From Burkholderia sp. (GTDB lineage Bacteria > Pseudomonadota > Gammaproteobacteria > Burkholderiales > Burkholderiaceae), in the NCBI RefSeq assembly GCF_018375725.1, contig NZ_JAHACR010000001.1:55708-119707 (forward strand): a stretch of 64,000 nucleotides of DNA. Reading direction: 5' to 3'. Every line of letters starts with the position of its first letter. Position 1 is the first letter of the stretch. Shown here in pieces: positions 35,213 through 43,411 of the stretch. The notes beneath the pieces are model-generated. The model was not told where the DNA came from and did no database searches. It worked only from the letters and a program-made list of their open reading frames with translations. A program made the translations under genes and the position numbers.

Positions 35213-37054
35213 TTACGACGGGTAGACGGTCGCAGGGTTGGAAACCAAGCCAGCCTCAGCGATATAGGGGGTATCGTTGGTCGGCGTGTGAAGGATGAAA
35301 AGACGATTCTTCGCTCGAGTCATGGCGACATAAAAAAGCCGCCGCTCGTCGACCTCGGTGCTGCCCTCGCCAAGCGATGGAACGATATCCTTGTCGGCGC
35401 CGACGATGGCAGTGTTGCCGAACTCGAGTCCTTTGCAACTGTGCATGGTGAACAGCCCGACCGATGCTGGATCGTCCTTGCCCTTGGGCTTCTGGACACT
35501 TTGGACGCGTGAGACAAGTGAGCCGGTGCGGCGCTTCAGAATGTCACCTGCTTTGCTCAGGTGTCTGGCCACGCGATCGCGGAAGTTGCCAGCACGAAGC
35601 CCCATCGTCAAATAAGTCGCCGCGGAATCGATCGCTTGGTTGACTGCTCGCATGGGTGTAGTCGTCCCCGGAATTTTGCGGAACAGAGCGTCCTGACGCC
35701 ACGTGACGAGTAACTGTTGGAGCGCGCGCATATGCTCAGCGTCAATCTTGGCGATATCGCCGTAATCGTCGAAGTCCCGCTCGAAGAAAGGCGCCATCGT
35801 TGCGCCTGGTATGCGCTTGTGGAGCTGGCTCAGTGCTTCCTCGCTTGTACCGACAAATGCCAGCGCGTGGTCGATGCCGCTGCGGTTCATCGTTTCAACC
35901 GAAATCAGCAACTGCAGGTATGTGTTGATGTAGTCCTTGTCCCAGAACGACCCGCCGTTTCTCCTCGAGCGGATGTTGAACTCGTCCAACACGGCTTCAA
36001 CAGAGTCGAGAAGGAAGTTGGTCCGGGCAAGAATAGCCCATTCGCCGGGCCGGACTGCAAGGCGCCCACCAGGCTGCTCGTCCTCGGGCAGCACGGCTTC
36101 CATGATGTATGGCACGAGAAATTCCGTCTGGAGCGCGACCTTGTCGTGTTCTTCGCCGTCTTCGCGGTTAGCGGCCGAAACGGCATAGACGTGCGTTGAA
36201 CCACCGGGCCCGCGCTTGGCCACGAGATCTTTTTCGACACGCTGGCCGGCATTGTGGCGAATCAATCGATCGGCGGGGGCAAGGATTTCCGAGTGGGAGC
36301 GATAGTTTTCTCCCAATGGGATGATTTCGGCGCCAGTCTGCTCGACGAAATCGATCATGCCTTTGTAGCCGAGTGCGCGCCGCCAAGCATAGATGGACTG
36401 ATCGTCATCCCCGACGATCGTGACCGGAATATCACGCTTGGCGTGCGCCATCATCCATACGAACTGGATTTCGTCGCTATCCTGAAATTCGTCGACCAGC
36501 AGGTGCGTGACTGGCAAGGGAGGCAATTCCCCATTGCTCATCTTTGTCGCGCAGTCACGCATGACGTCGTATAGATCCACGACGCGGTTGCGCTTAAGCA
36601 TCTCGTTGTAGGCCAGGATGAACGGCGGAATCTCGCTCCCATCGTGCTCGATAGCGCACTTGTAGTTCTCGAAGAGCTTGAATGCTTCTTCGTTGTCAAT
36701 TTCGGTGTTCGTTGCTGAGATGGCCCGGCGCAGGAACGTCTTCTGCTCGGGCGGGGTAGCAATCTTGCCGAGCATCTTATGCCGGCGGAGATGGTCGATC
36801 GACAGCTTGTGGAAGGTACCGAGGTCGACTCGCTTGAGGACGTCGGGGCCGAACTCCTTCACCAGACGTTCGCGCATTTCGTTCGCGGTGTCGCTGGTGA
36901 AGGTGACGGCACCTACCCGGAACTTTCGATCGGCTTGCAGGATGACGCCGATCTTCGTGATGATCGTCTTGGTCTTTCCCGAACCTGGCCCGGCGACGGC
37001 AAGCATATTGCCGAAGCCATGGGCCACACGGTGTTGGGAAGGATTGAGGCTCAC
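35213..37054 (-). CDS. UvrD/Rep-like superfamily 1 DNA helicase
   Basis: A 613-residue SF1A helicase. It has motif Q/N-terminal LNPSQHRVA, Walker A AVAGPGSGKTKTI, motif Ia AVTFTSDTANEM, motif II LLVDEFQDSD (DEFQD), motif III IVGDDDQSIYAWRRA, motif IV region ENYRSHSEIL, and C-terminal motifs VGLFTMHSCKGLEF and RRLFYVAMTRAKNRLFIL. It is smaller than UvrD (about 720). The GTG start at 37054 lies three bases after the stop of the upstream gene, so the two are coupled. Such helicases act as 3'-5' motors in repair, replication restart or rolling-circle replication. A plasmid role in transfer-strand processing is possible. Confidence 0.92.
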   Translation of the reverse strand: MSLNPSQHRVAHGFGNMLAVAGPGSGKTKTIITKIGVILQADRKFRVGAVTFTSDTANEMRERLVKEFGPDVLKRVDLGTFHKLSIDHLRRHKMLGKIATPPEQKTFLRRAISATNTEIDNEEAFKLFENYKCAIEHDGSEIPPFILAYNEMLKRNRVVDLYDVMRDCATKMSNGELPPLPVTHLLVDEFQDSDEIQFVWMMAHAKRDIPVTIVGDDDQSIYAWRRALGYKGMIDFVEQTGAEIIPLGENYRSHSEILAPADRLIRHNAGQRVEKDLVAKRGPGGSTHVYAVSAANREDGEEHDKVALQTEFLVPYIMEAVLPEDEQPGGRLAVRPGEWAILARTNFLLDSVEAVLDEFNIRSRRNGGSFWDKDYINTYLQLLISVETMNRSGIDHALAFVGTSEEALSQLHKRIPGATMAPFFERDFDDYGDIAKIDAEHMRALQQLLVTWRQDALFRKIPGTTTPMRAVNQAIDSAATYLTMGLRAGNFRDRVARHLSKAGDILKRRTGSLVSRVQSVQKPKGKDDPASVGLFTMHSCKGLEFGNTAIVGADKDIVPSLGEGSTEVDERRLFYVAMTRAKNRLFILHTPTNDTPYIAEAGLVSNPATVYPS

Positions 37055-37057
37055 GGA

Positions 37058-37801
37058 TTAAGCCGCCTGCGCTTGATCTTCGACGGACGGCGCCGACTCG
37101 GTCGCACCAGCGTCCTTCGTCGGACCAGCCGGTTCGGCTTGTGCGGAGGCTGCTTGAGCGGAAGCGGCACCGGCCGTCGTGGCGGCGGTGCGGGTCTGCT
37201 CGTTCGCCTGCCACGCGTTGAACTTCTTGTACGTCTGGAACTTGACGTCACGAGCGAGGTTCGTGATGGAGCGGATGCGCTTGCGCACCTTGAGCTCTTC
37301 GCCGTGGCGATCGCGGGCGGAGACGAGGCCGTTCAGGTAGGCGGACCAGAGCAGCAGCATGTACTCGTCGGCGATGCGGAGCAGCTTGATGTAGTTCTTT
37401 GCGTGCGGCGAGACGTAGAACAGATCCTGCCGCAGGACGCTCGGGAATTCAGCCTTCGGATCGACTGCGTTGGCCTGGAACAATTGCCAGAGTTGCTGTT
37501 TCAGGTTGTTGACGTAGGTGATCGATTCGCCGATCTTCTTGCGGAACAACTCGTCGACTTCATCGCAGGTGGTCGTGTCGTATCGCGGCAGCGTGCGCGG
37601 CGCGTCGATCGCGAAGTGCAGGTTCTTGTTCAGGAGCGTGTAGTCACGCCGGACGAACGACTGGACAATGCTCGATCCGAATTCGACCGGCTCTTTTTCC
37701 AGCGCGCCGCGCATTTGGCGGCCGAAGGTCTCCCGGGCGAATTCCGCGACCTGCATGGTCACGGACGGGCGCAGGAGGTTGACGCTTTCCGCGGTGGTCA
37801 T
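37058..37801 (-). CDS. Conserved hypothetical protein, ICE/plasmid type
   Basis: A 247-residue helical protein. The central part (YIKLLRIADEYMLLLWSAYLNGLVSARDRHGEELKVRKRIRSI) has a pattern seen in ICE- and plasmid-encoded DUF1845/AcaB-like and PFL_4669-like proteins, but the match is from memory and weak. The C-terminus is Ala-rich and disordered. It is the first gene of the minus-strand helicase unit and is divergent from the 38477 operon. The long regulatory gap and the plasmid palindrome between them may serve both directions. Confidence 0.5.
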   Translation of the reverse strand: MTTAESVNLLRPSVTMQVAEFARETFGRQMRGALEKEPVEFGSSIVQSFVRRDYTLLNKNLHFAIDAPRTLPRYDTTTCDEVDELFRKKIGESITYVNNLKQQLWQLFQANAVDPKAEFPSVLRQDLFYVSPHAKNYIKLLRIADEYMLLLWSAYLNGLVSARDRHGEELKVRKRIRSITNLARDVKFQTYKKFNAWQANEQTRTAATTAGAASAQAASAQAEPAGPTKDAGATESAPSVEDQAQAA

Positions 37802-38476
37802 AATATTTCCTCATAGGAAGTGGGTCAGCGTAGGTTAATTCTCGGTCTTTGCTGTAACAACGCTGAAACGTGATCTAAGAGGCCGGTCTTTCCGCGCTGC
37901 GGGCGGGTGCTATTCGGGACGACTGGTAGGGGCGGATCGCGCCGGTAGTCAAAAGGTTGGGCGTATTTCGTGTCAGGAATTCGCTTGCAATTTCCTGTGG
38001 GCCAGTACAGAATCGACTCCGCGCCGGTAGAGAATCGGTGCCCAGCAGCTGGAGCTGGTACTCATCTCGAGCCCCCTTGTTGCGGACTGACGACGGTCGG
38101 TTCCTGGCAGGAAACTGCCAAATCGCTTTGTAAAAGGGTCCTGCGGACCCGGGAGTGCCTCAAGCACTGCCAGAAGTACTCGCCCCCGGGTGGTTCCCGG
38201 GGGCTTTCGAATAGGCGTTGATACGCTTTCTCATCTCCTCCATTGTCTATTCCAAAGCCAGTATTTCGCGCGACGTAGCTGTTAGACGTCGTTGAAATGC
38301 CCTCTGTCCGTTGTCGTGTCAGGGGGTGAGTCCGGGGTTTCCCGGCATAGCTGGTCCTCCAGCCAATCTGTCTCAGGCATCGCCTGGCGTAGCTTCGTGC
38401 TGCGTTTTCAACCCTTGCGGGAATCTCATTTCCGCAAAGGGAATGGGCTTCTCGCGTCTCTGTGATGGAGAAGCCT
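37802..38476 (+). promoter_or_regulatory. 675-base divergent regulatory region and structured leader
   Basis: No protein-like ORF. Palindromes TTCGTGTCAGGAA (37967-37979) and TTCCTGGCAGGAA (38101-38113) are present. A run of strong hairpins follows: GGCAG-GAAA-CTGCC at 38106-38119, GGGTCC/GGACCC at 38136-38150, GCCCCCGGG/CCCGGGGGC at 38182-38204, CGACGT/ACGTCG near 38268-38289 and CAGGC/GCCTG near 38376-38388. The last is hairpin 38412-38441, then GGCTTCTC (38446-38453) paired with GAGAAGCC (38468-38475), which contains part of the GGAG ribosome site just before the ATG at 38477. Confidence 0.6.
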
Positions 38477-38740
38477 ATGAACTGGACGGAAGTCTCTCGT
38501 CTGCAAGGCAATTCTCGTGTCGAGTCACGCGTCGAGGTCGACGACATCACCCGGGATCGGTTTTTCACGGTCTGGGAGTTGTCGAATCCCCGTGGATGCC
38601 TCATTTTCCACCGGGAGAAAAAGGACCACGGGCAGCATCACTACCTTAGCGTCAAGAAAGATAACCGTGGTATCACGGATATCGTTCACGCGCTGACAGA
38701 GGGTGCGGATCTGTTCACCGAAAAGGAGAACGGGTCATGA
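38477..38740 (+). CDS. Small hypothetical protein, first gene of the CobS-like operon
   Basis: An 87-residue protein (MNWTEVSRLQGNSRVESRVEVDDITRDRFFTVWELSNPRG and on) with a mixed alpha/beta pattern and no recognised family. The ATG at 38477 has GGAG at 38467-38470; the upstream ATG at 38462 lies inside the hairpin. The stop overlaps the next start by four bases (ATGA). It begins the block that runs to the CobS-like ATPase. Confidence 0.65.
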   Translation: MNWTEVSRLQGNSRVESRVEVDDITRDRFFTVWELSNPRGCLIFHREKKDHGQHHYLSVKKDNRGITDIVHALTEGADLFTEKENGS

Positions 38741-39360
38741 ACTCGATCGAGACGGTGCCTGTCCAGGGTACGTTCTTCTTTATTCCCGAACATGAGCAGG
38801 TCGTTCGAGAAGCGAAGGCGGATCAGGCGGCACGCGAAAGAAAGGCCAGGCAGTCTGCCTACGCCCTAAGCAAGACGAAGGTTCGCTCGATCCCCGAAGG
38901 ATTCGATGACCTGGATATGCCGCTGCTTCGTGAGTCGTTTGCCGAGATTTTCGAGGTGAGCGAAAGTGAAGTGCCGGTTCCGGCCGTCGGTGTCGTCGGG
39001 GGAGATTGTGAGGGAGAGGAGTGGAGTGAAGAGGGGGTCGAGTGGCTCCACGCTTTGCTTCTCGAGCGTTCAATCGAGCTGCTGTCGATGCGCGGCAATC
39101 TGGAAGAGAAGCAAGACATCCTTGACTGGGTGTTGAAGCCGAACTTCATGGGATACCGTGACCAGTTTCTTTCTGAAGCCAAGGAGGAGATCGTCGATGG
39201 TCAGAAAACCGAAGTCATTGAGAAGCGTCGGATGCGGGTCAAGCTGTATCAGAGCGAGATCCCGTTCACCTTCGTAACCTGCTGCCGAGTCGCCGGCCTG
39301 AACCCTGATGAACTCAGGGAACAGATCCGCGCGAGGAAGTCGCAGATTCTGAGTAGTTAA
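38737..39360 (+). CDS. Hypothetical protein in the CobS-like operon
   Basis: A 207-residue protein. The N-terminal part is charged and helical (HEQVVREAKADQAARERKARQSAYALSKTKV). An acidic linker (DCEGEEWSEEGVEW) follows. The C-terminal domain (LDWVLKPNFMGYRDQF, SEIPFTFVTCCRVAGLNPDELREQIRARK) has an HTH-like ending. No family is recognised. It is translationally coupled to the gene before it, and a paired-hairpin leader separates it from the ATPase gene. Confidence 0.63.
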   Translation: MNSIETVPVQGTFFFIPEHEQVVREAKADQAARERKARQSAYALSKTKVRSIPEGFDDLDMPLLRESFAEIFEVSESEVPVPAVGVVGGDCEGEEWSEEGVEWLHALLLERSIELLSMRGNLEEKQDILDWVLKPNFMGYRDQFLSEAKEEIVDGQKTEVIEKRRMRVKLYQSEIPFTFVTCCRVAGLNPDELREQIRARKSQILSS

Positions 39361-39370
39361 GCCCTGGGGG

Positions 39371-39418
39371 CTCCAGTCCCCGAGAGGGCTGGAGTCTCCA
39401 AAATTTCTGGAGAATTCC
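39371..39418 (+). promoter_or_regulatory. Switch-like hairpin pair before the CobS-like gene
   Basis: CTCCAG (39371-39376) can pair with CTGGAG at 39389-39394 or with the CTGGAG at 39407-39412 that contains the ribosome site. TCTCCA (39395-39400) also pairs with TGGAGA (39408-39413). Two exclusive folds would open or close translation. Confidence 0.5.
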
Positions 39419-40534
39419 ATGACGACCCAAGCAACTCAAGCTGCCGCCGCTCCGAGCAAGTCCCGCAAAAAGGCTTCGCAGGAACCCGCGACGGCCGCTG
39501 CTGCTGCGGCTCCTGTTGAACAGAAGGCGTGCCCGCAATGGGTTCACTTCGATGGGTTCGCGTGCTTCGGCATTGAACGTATGCGTGGTGCAAAGATCCT
39601 CGGTCTGAGCGAACCTTGCGTGTTCACTCCGGCAAAGGATCCGACGTACAAGTGGCCGATCGACAATCTGCGCGATCTGCTTCACTTCTACATGGCGGGC
39701 GGCAACGCCTTCTGTGCAATGGGCCATCCCGGCACCGGCAAGACGATGGGCGTCCAGCAGTTTCACGCTTCCCTGAATCTTCCGCTGCTGAGTATGTCCG
39801 CCAATCCGCGAACCCAGGCTTATCACCTGATTGGCCGCCTCGTCCCGAACAAGGATGGCGGGGTTTCGTGGGTTGACGGGCCCGTGCTCATGGCCGCACG
39901 CCTCGGCATGTCGGTTCTCATCGACGAGTACAACGTCATCGATCCGGGCGAAATGACCGGGTTGAACCTCCTTTTGGAGGGACGGCCGTACCTCGTTCCC
40001 GAAACCGGCGAACTGATTGTTCCGCGTCACGGGTTTCGCGTCTACGCGACCTGCAACCCGAAAGACGACAAGGGGCTGGTGCAAGGACGTCATACGCAGG
40101 ACAACGCGAATGACGAGCGCTTCGAGTTCAGCTGGTTCGGATATCTCCCGCAGGAGATCGAAGTCCAGTTGATCACGGAGATGATCGCACCGTATCAGCC
40201 GTCGTTGCCGGCCCATGTCCTCGCTGAAAAGTTCGTTTCCGTCGCGAATCAGGTCCGCAAGTTGTATGCGGGAGTGACCGACGATTCGGGGGCACTCGAC
40301 AAGACCATATCGACGCGCGTTTTGCGTCGTTGGGTCTCGAAGGCGATGAGTGCTTCGACACAGGGCAGCTTGGTCGAGTCGCCGATGCATTACGGGCTGG
40401 AGCGCGCGTGGTCGCTTTCCTGTTCGGATGAAGTCCGAGTTGCCGTGCATGAGCTCGTGACGCAGACGTTCGGCGGCGGTGACTACAAGTCCAGCAAGGA
40501 CAACCTGCACACGATGCAACCCGCAGGTGCCTGA
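39419..40534 (+). CDS. CobS/MoxR-like AAA+ ATPase
   Basis: A 371-residue AAA+ ATPase of the MoxR/CobS group. Walker A is AMGHPGTGKTMGV, Walker B VLIDEYNVIDP, sensor 1 VYATCNPKDD, and the arginine-rich C-terminal lid includes STRVLRRWVSKA. The first 50 residues are Ala/Lys-rich and disordered. CobS works with the VWA protein CobT in cobalt chelation. Plasmid and phage relatives are linked to VWA and DUF3150 proteins, as here (49891-53256), and their role is not known. A MoxR-VWA chaperone or remodelling machine is the most likely reading. No cobalamin biosynthesis genes are present. Confidence 0.88.
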   Translation: MTTQATQAAAAPSKSRKKASQEPATAAAAAAPVEQKACPQWVHFDGFACFGIERMRGAKILGLSEPCVFTPAKDPTYKWPIDNLRDLLHFYMAGGNAFCAMGHPGTGKTMGVQQFHASLNLPLLSMSANPRTQAYHLIGRLVPNKDGGVSWVDGPVLMAARLGMSVLIDEYNVIDPGEMTGLNLLLEGRPYLVPETGELIVPRHGFRVYATCNPKDDKGLVQGRHTQDNANDERFEFSWFGYLPQEIEVQLITEMIAPYQPSLPAHVLAEKFVSVANQVRKLYAGVTDDSGALDKTISTRVLRRWVSKAMSASTQGSLVESPMHYGLERAWSLSCSDEVRVAVHELVTQTFGGGDYKSSKDNLHTMQPAGA

Positions 40535-40536
40535 CC

Positions 40537-41142
40537 ATGATTCCCGTCCAGTTGTATCGCAAGATCTCTGACGGGATCGACATCGCTATACCGATGGCCA
40601 CCGACAACACGACATGCATTTTCATCGGCGTTACCGGTGGCCGACTGAAGAGGGAGGACGTGGCTTCGGCGACGTCGTCAGCGCTTCAGAGTCAGCTCGA
40701 GTCCTTTGGGTTCGAGTTGATCGGTGAGCGATCGTTGAACGAGGGCTGTGTCGAACAATTTCAGGCCTCGGATCTGCTGGTGGTCGTCAACGGCTCGATC
40801 GATTCCACGTTCCGCGAGATTGTGGCGGAATACGTCGGGAGCGATCCCGACTGGAGTTTTGTCGAATCCTACGAAGGTGTCACCGTTGTAGGGACACGTG
40901 CAAACGCGCAAACCGTGATCGGAATTCTCGGCGCAGCGATGCGTCTGGGCATTCAGGTAGCGAAGCCGGATAGCACGAGTGAAGATCTCGATGAAGTACC
41001 CATCCATCGTGGTGGGAAAGAGATGATGTCGTTCTTTGGACGCGATCTCCTCATGGGGGAGCACCACGGAACATCTGTCAAGGCTGGACTGATTACCACT
41101 CCAACGGTCTTTACGGTGGGGAGGTCATTGGTCAATTTCTAG
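40537..41142 (+). CDS. Hypothetical protein
   Basis: A 201-residue protein with an alternating alpha/beta pattern (TTCIFIGVTGGRLKREDV, LESFGFELIGERSLNEG, ASDLLVVVNGSIDSTF). No catalytic motif or family is recognised. It starts two bases after the ATPase stop, so it is coupled and may work with it. No membrane segments. Confidence 0.63.
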   Translation: MIPVQLYRKISDGIDIAIPMATDNTTCIFIGVTGGRLKREDVASATSSALQSQLESFGFELIGERSLNEGCVEQFQASDLLVVVNGSIDSTFREIVAEYVGSDPDWSFVESYEGVTVVGTRANAQTVIGILGAAMRLGIQVAKPDSTSEDLDEVPIHRGGKEMMSFFGRDLLMGEHHGTSVKAGLITTPTVFTVGRSLVNF

Positions 41143-41152
41143 AGAGGTAGAT

Positions 41153-42181
41153 ATGTCTCAGCAAGCTAGCACGGCACGGAAGCGGCAGACTATTTCCGAG
41201 TCGCTGGTTGACTTACTGTTTGACGCGGTTGAACTCGTGTTCAAACTGGCTTACGTTGCGCTGCACCGTACGACCGTTGGTGTTGCATGGTTGGCGCGAG
41301 CCGTCCTGCGGTATGCGAAGTCTTCCCGCAAAAAAGATGTAGCGGAAGTGGGGGCGGAGGAAGTCGCATCGGTCAATCCGGCAGAGACGTCGAACCCTCA
41401 AAAGGTGGAGACTGCGAAGTCCGTGTCCACCGTTTCGGTATCGAAAGGGCCGGTCACGGCTGTTTTCACTCGGACGATCACGTTCGAGAGGGGGTTCGGG
41501 GCGGTCCTGTTTTGGTTCTACCCGGGCGGTAAGGTCAAGAGGCTGGTGAAGATCTATGACCGCACCCTTTCCGAGCGTCTCGGTTTCGAGCGCCGCGAAC
41601 TGGAGGAGATCTCGTATTCGGGTATGTCCGAGATCGAGTCGATCCTCAAGGCTACCGTTGCACAGGTGAACAAGCTGTTGCGCGGGGAGCATGAGGTGAA
41701 GCTGCGAGTCGTTGCGTCGGGTTCTTCGGATCCTGTCGCTTCGTCGGCCCCGAAGGCGGAATCGAAAGACCAGGAGTCCACGAAACGTGATGCCGGCGAT
41801 TCTTCGGAAAAGTCAGCCAAGCGTTCCAAGAAAGAGGACGGCGACGTTGCAGTCATGCCGAGCTCGTTCAAGGAGGCCGTGGAAAAGAAGCAGAAACGTA
41901 GCCGTCCGTCCAAGGTGTACACGGGCGAGATTGTCGAGATCGGCGTCAAGCCCCGCAAGATCGACAACAAGGAGATCGAGCAGTACTGCGTGACCATCGA
42001 AGCTGATGAGTTGCACGGTAATGCACTGCCGGTCTATGGCACGGACCTCGAGCGTGCGATCGCCGATTGTGGTGCGGAGGTTGGAAGTCGCGTGCGGATC
42101 GAACACCTCGGCCGTATCGAGTGGAGAGAGCCGGACGGGCGGAAGGCCTGGAAGAACGCCTACAACGTCGTGAAGCTTTGA
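41153..42181 (+). CDS. Hypothetical protein with a relaxase-tail-like beta domain
   Basis: A 342-residue protein. Residues about 12-50 are amphipathic or weakly hydrophobic. A DUF-like middle follows (TITFERGFGAVLFWFYPGGKVKRLVKIYDRTLSERLGFERREL), then a Lys/Ser-rich linker. The C-terminal 85 residues (KVYTGEIVEIGVKPR, LPVYGTDLERAIADCGAEVGSRVRIEHLGR) resemble the small beta domain found at the tail of many plasmid relaxases and KfrB/LPD7-type proteins. That similarity is my inference from the GTDLERA...GxRV pattern. It precedes ssb by 16 bases and may bind DNA or transfer proteins. Confidence 0.55.
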   Translation: MSQQASTARKRQTISESLVDLLFDAVELVFKLAYVALHRTTVGVAWLARAVLRYAKSSRKKDVAEVGAEEVASVNPAETSNPQKVETAKSVSTVSVSKGPVTAVFTRTITFERGFGAVLFWFYPGGKVKRLVKIYDRTLSERLGFERRELEEISYSGMSEIESILKATVAQVNKLLRGEHEVKLRVVASGSSDPVASSAPKAESKDQESTKRDAGDSSEKSAKRSKKEDGDVAVMPSSFKEAVEKKQKRSRPSKVYTGEIVEIGVKPRKIDNKEIEQYCVTIEADELHGNALPVYGTDLERAIADCGAEVGSRVRIEHLGRIEWREPDGRKAWKNAYNVVKL

Positions 42182-42197
42182 AAGTAAAGGAAACCGT

Positions 42198-42671
42198 ATG
42201 CGCAATACGAACGTCTGTTTTATTCACGGCCGGATCGGCAAGGACCCGGAAGTACGGTTCCTTCCGTCGGGTACGCCGGTGGCGAAGTTCTCGCTCTGCT
42301 CGAACGATGACTACTTCGACAAGAAGGCGGGCAGATGGGTGGAGGTCGCGGAGTGGCACGACTGCGTTGTGGTCGGCGACTATGCAGAGAAGGTGGCTGA
42401 GAAGTACCAGAGCGGCGACCTCGTCAACATCACCTGCCGTGTTAAACCTCGTACTTACGAGAAGAACGGGCAGAAGTGCAAGGTGGTGGAGATGTACGTC
42501 CAGTCCATGGAGCTGATTGCCAAGAAGGGCGAGTTGGTTCGCCAACAGTCCAACGGGCACGCAGGTTCGCGAGGTAATGGTCAGTCGCAAGGTGGCAACG
42601 AGCAATCCCGTGACGAAGGTCCGGCATATGCGGGTGGCTACGGCGATGAAGATGGTGGTCCGGCCTTTTGA
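42198..42671 (+). CDS. ssb: Single-stranded DNA-binding protein
   Basis: A 157-residue SSB with an N-terminal OB fold (GRIGKDPEVRFLPSGTPVAKFSLCSNDDYFDKKAGRWVEVAEWHDCVVVGDYAEKVAEKYQSGDLVNITCRVKPRTYE, split here by position residues 9-86). A Gly/Gln/Asn-rich linker ends GDEDGGPAF. The tip is a variant of the usual DDDIPF, retaining acidic residues and the final Pro-x-Phe. It is divergent from typical chromosomal SSB (shorter strands, Cys at several places). It protects single strands in replication, transfer and RecE-type recombination. Confidence 0.9.
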   Translation: MRNTNVCFIHGRIGKDPEVRFLPSGTPVAKFSLCSNDDYFDKKAGRWVEVAEWHDCVVVGDYAEKVAEKYQSGDLVNITCRVKPRTYEKNGQKCKVVEMYVQSMELIAKKGELVRQQSNGHAGSRGNGQSQGGNEQSRDEGPAYAGGYGDEDGGPAF

Positions 42672-42721
42672 AGGTTTGGTCGCTATCTGAATCGATTTGA
42701 AACTGAGTTTTTCCCGGAAGG

Positions 42722-42751
42722 GGGCACGTCCCCCAACCGGGGGACGTGCCC
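42722..42751 (+). terminator. Perfect 13-base-pair hairpin between ssb and the next gene
   Basis: GGGCACGTCCCCC and GGGGGACGTGCCC around AACC. There is no T-run, so it could be an RNA-stability element or processing site rather than a terminator. Confidence 0.6.
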
Positions 42752-42783
42752 GCCGACGACAATTCAATTTGACGGAGATGGAC

Positions 42784-43011
42784 ATGAATACTCAACGTGT
42801 GAAGACGGGCGCTGAACTGGTCGAATTCATCAAGAACGAGCAGGTCATGCGTAATACGTTCGCTTGCGATGTGACGGTCAAGGCCGACGGCAAGTCGACG
42901 GTGAAGAAGGTCGCGTTCGACGGTATCGGTCTGGTCGTGGAAAACGAGTTCCGCGATCCCGACCAGTTCGTTTCCACGAACAGCGTCTTCGTCGCCGCGG
43001 TGCTGGATTGA
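42784..43011 (+). CDS. Small conserved-looking hypothetical protein
   Basis: A 75-residue acidic protein (MNTQRVKTGAELVEFIKNEQVMRNTFACDVTVKADGKSTVKKVAFDG and on). ACGGAGATGG lies before the ATG at 42784. A frame reaching 42697 would translate the hairpin and is rejected. Mixed alpha/beta, no family recognised. Position between ssb and nrdA suggests a nucleotide- or DNA-related role, unproven. Confidence 0.62.
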   Translation: MNTQRVKTGAELVEFIKNEQVMRNTFACDVTVKADGKSTVKKVAFDGIGLVVENEFRDPDQFVSTNSVFVAAVLD

Positions 43012-43411
43012 CCGCATGTTCTGTGTGTGGTGCGTGTACCGCACTCAAACCGAAGCCCGCTCTCTGAGCGGACTTCCCCAAGCCGATCTAGTGGATCCGC
43101 TTCGGGAAGTAACCGGTTTTATTGAGCGATGTTCGCTCCCGAGCTGACGGATTCAGCCACGGTCACCTTGGTGACTACCGCTTTGAAGCATCACCTGCTT
43201 CGGGGATTTCGGTCCTTTTCTCATGTTGTCGATCGTCGAGGTCGACGTTCTTTAACCCGGCGGGGCTGCACTTTCCCGTTGGGGAAGATTCCTGCCGAAT
43301 TCTTGTCACCCACTTGATTCGGGATCCACTTAAGCGATCTCGATGCGAGGCCGTTTAACTGGGCCTCGCGCCTTCTCACCTGGGTAACAACTTTTACAGT
43401 AGGAGTATGAA
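43012..43411 (+). promoter_or_regulatory. Structured leader region of nrdA
   Basis: 400 bases without a gene. Successive hairpins are CCGCTC/GAGCGG near 43056, GAGCGA/TCGCTC near 43125-43139, GTCACC/GGTGAC near 43161-43174, GAAGCA/TGCTTC near 43185-43201, CGTCGA/TCGACG near 43232-43246, the AACCC-type hairpin near 43256-43286, and GCGAGGCC/GGGCCTCGC near 43344-43370. A TAGGAG box precedes the nrdA ATG. No NrdR box pair was recognised. Confidence 0.5.

Noticed and set aside
42697..42783. N-terminal extension of the 75-residue protein after ssb
   Set aside because: It would translate the 13-base-pair hairpin; the ATG at 42784 has a good ribosome site.
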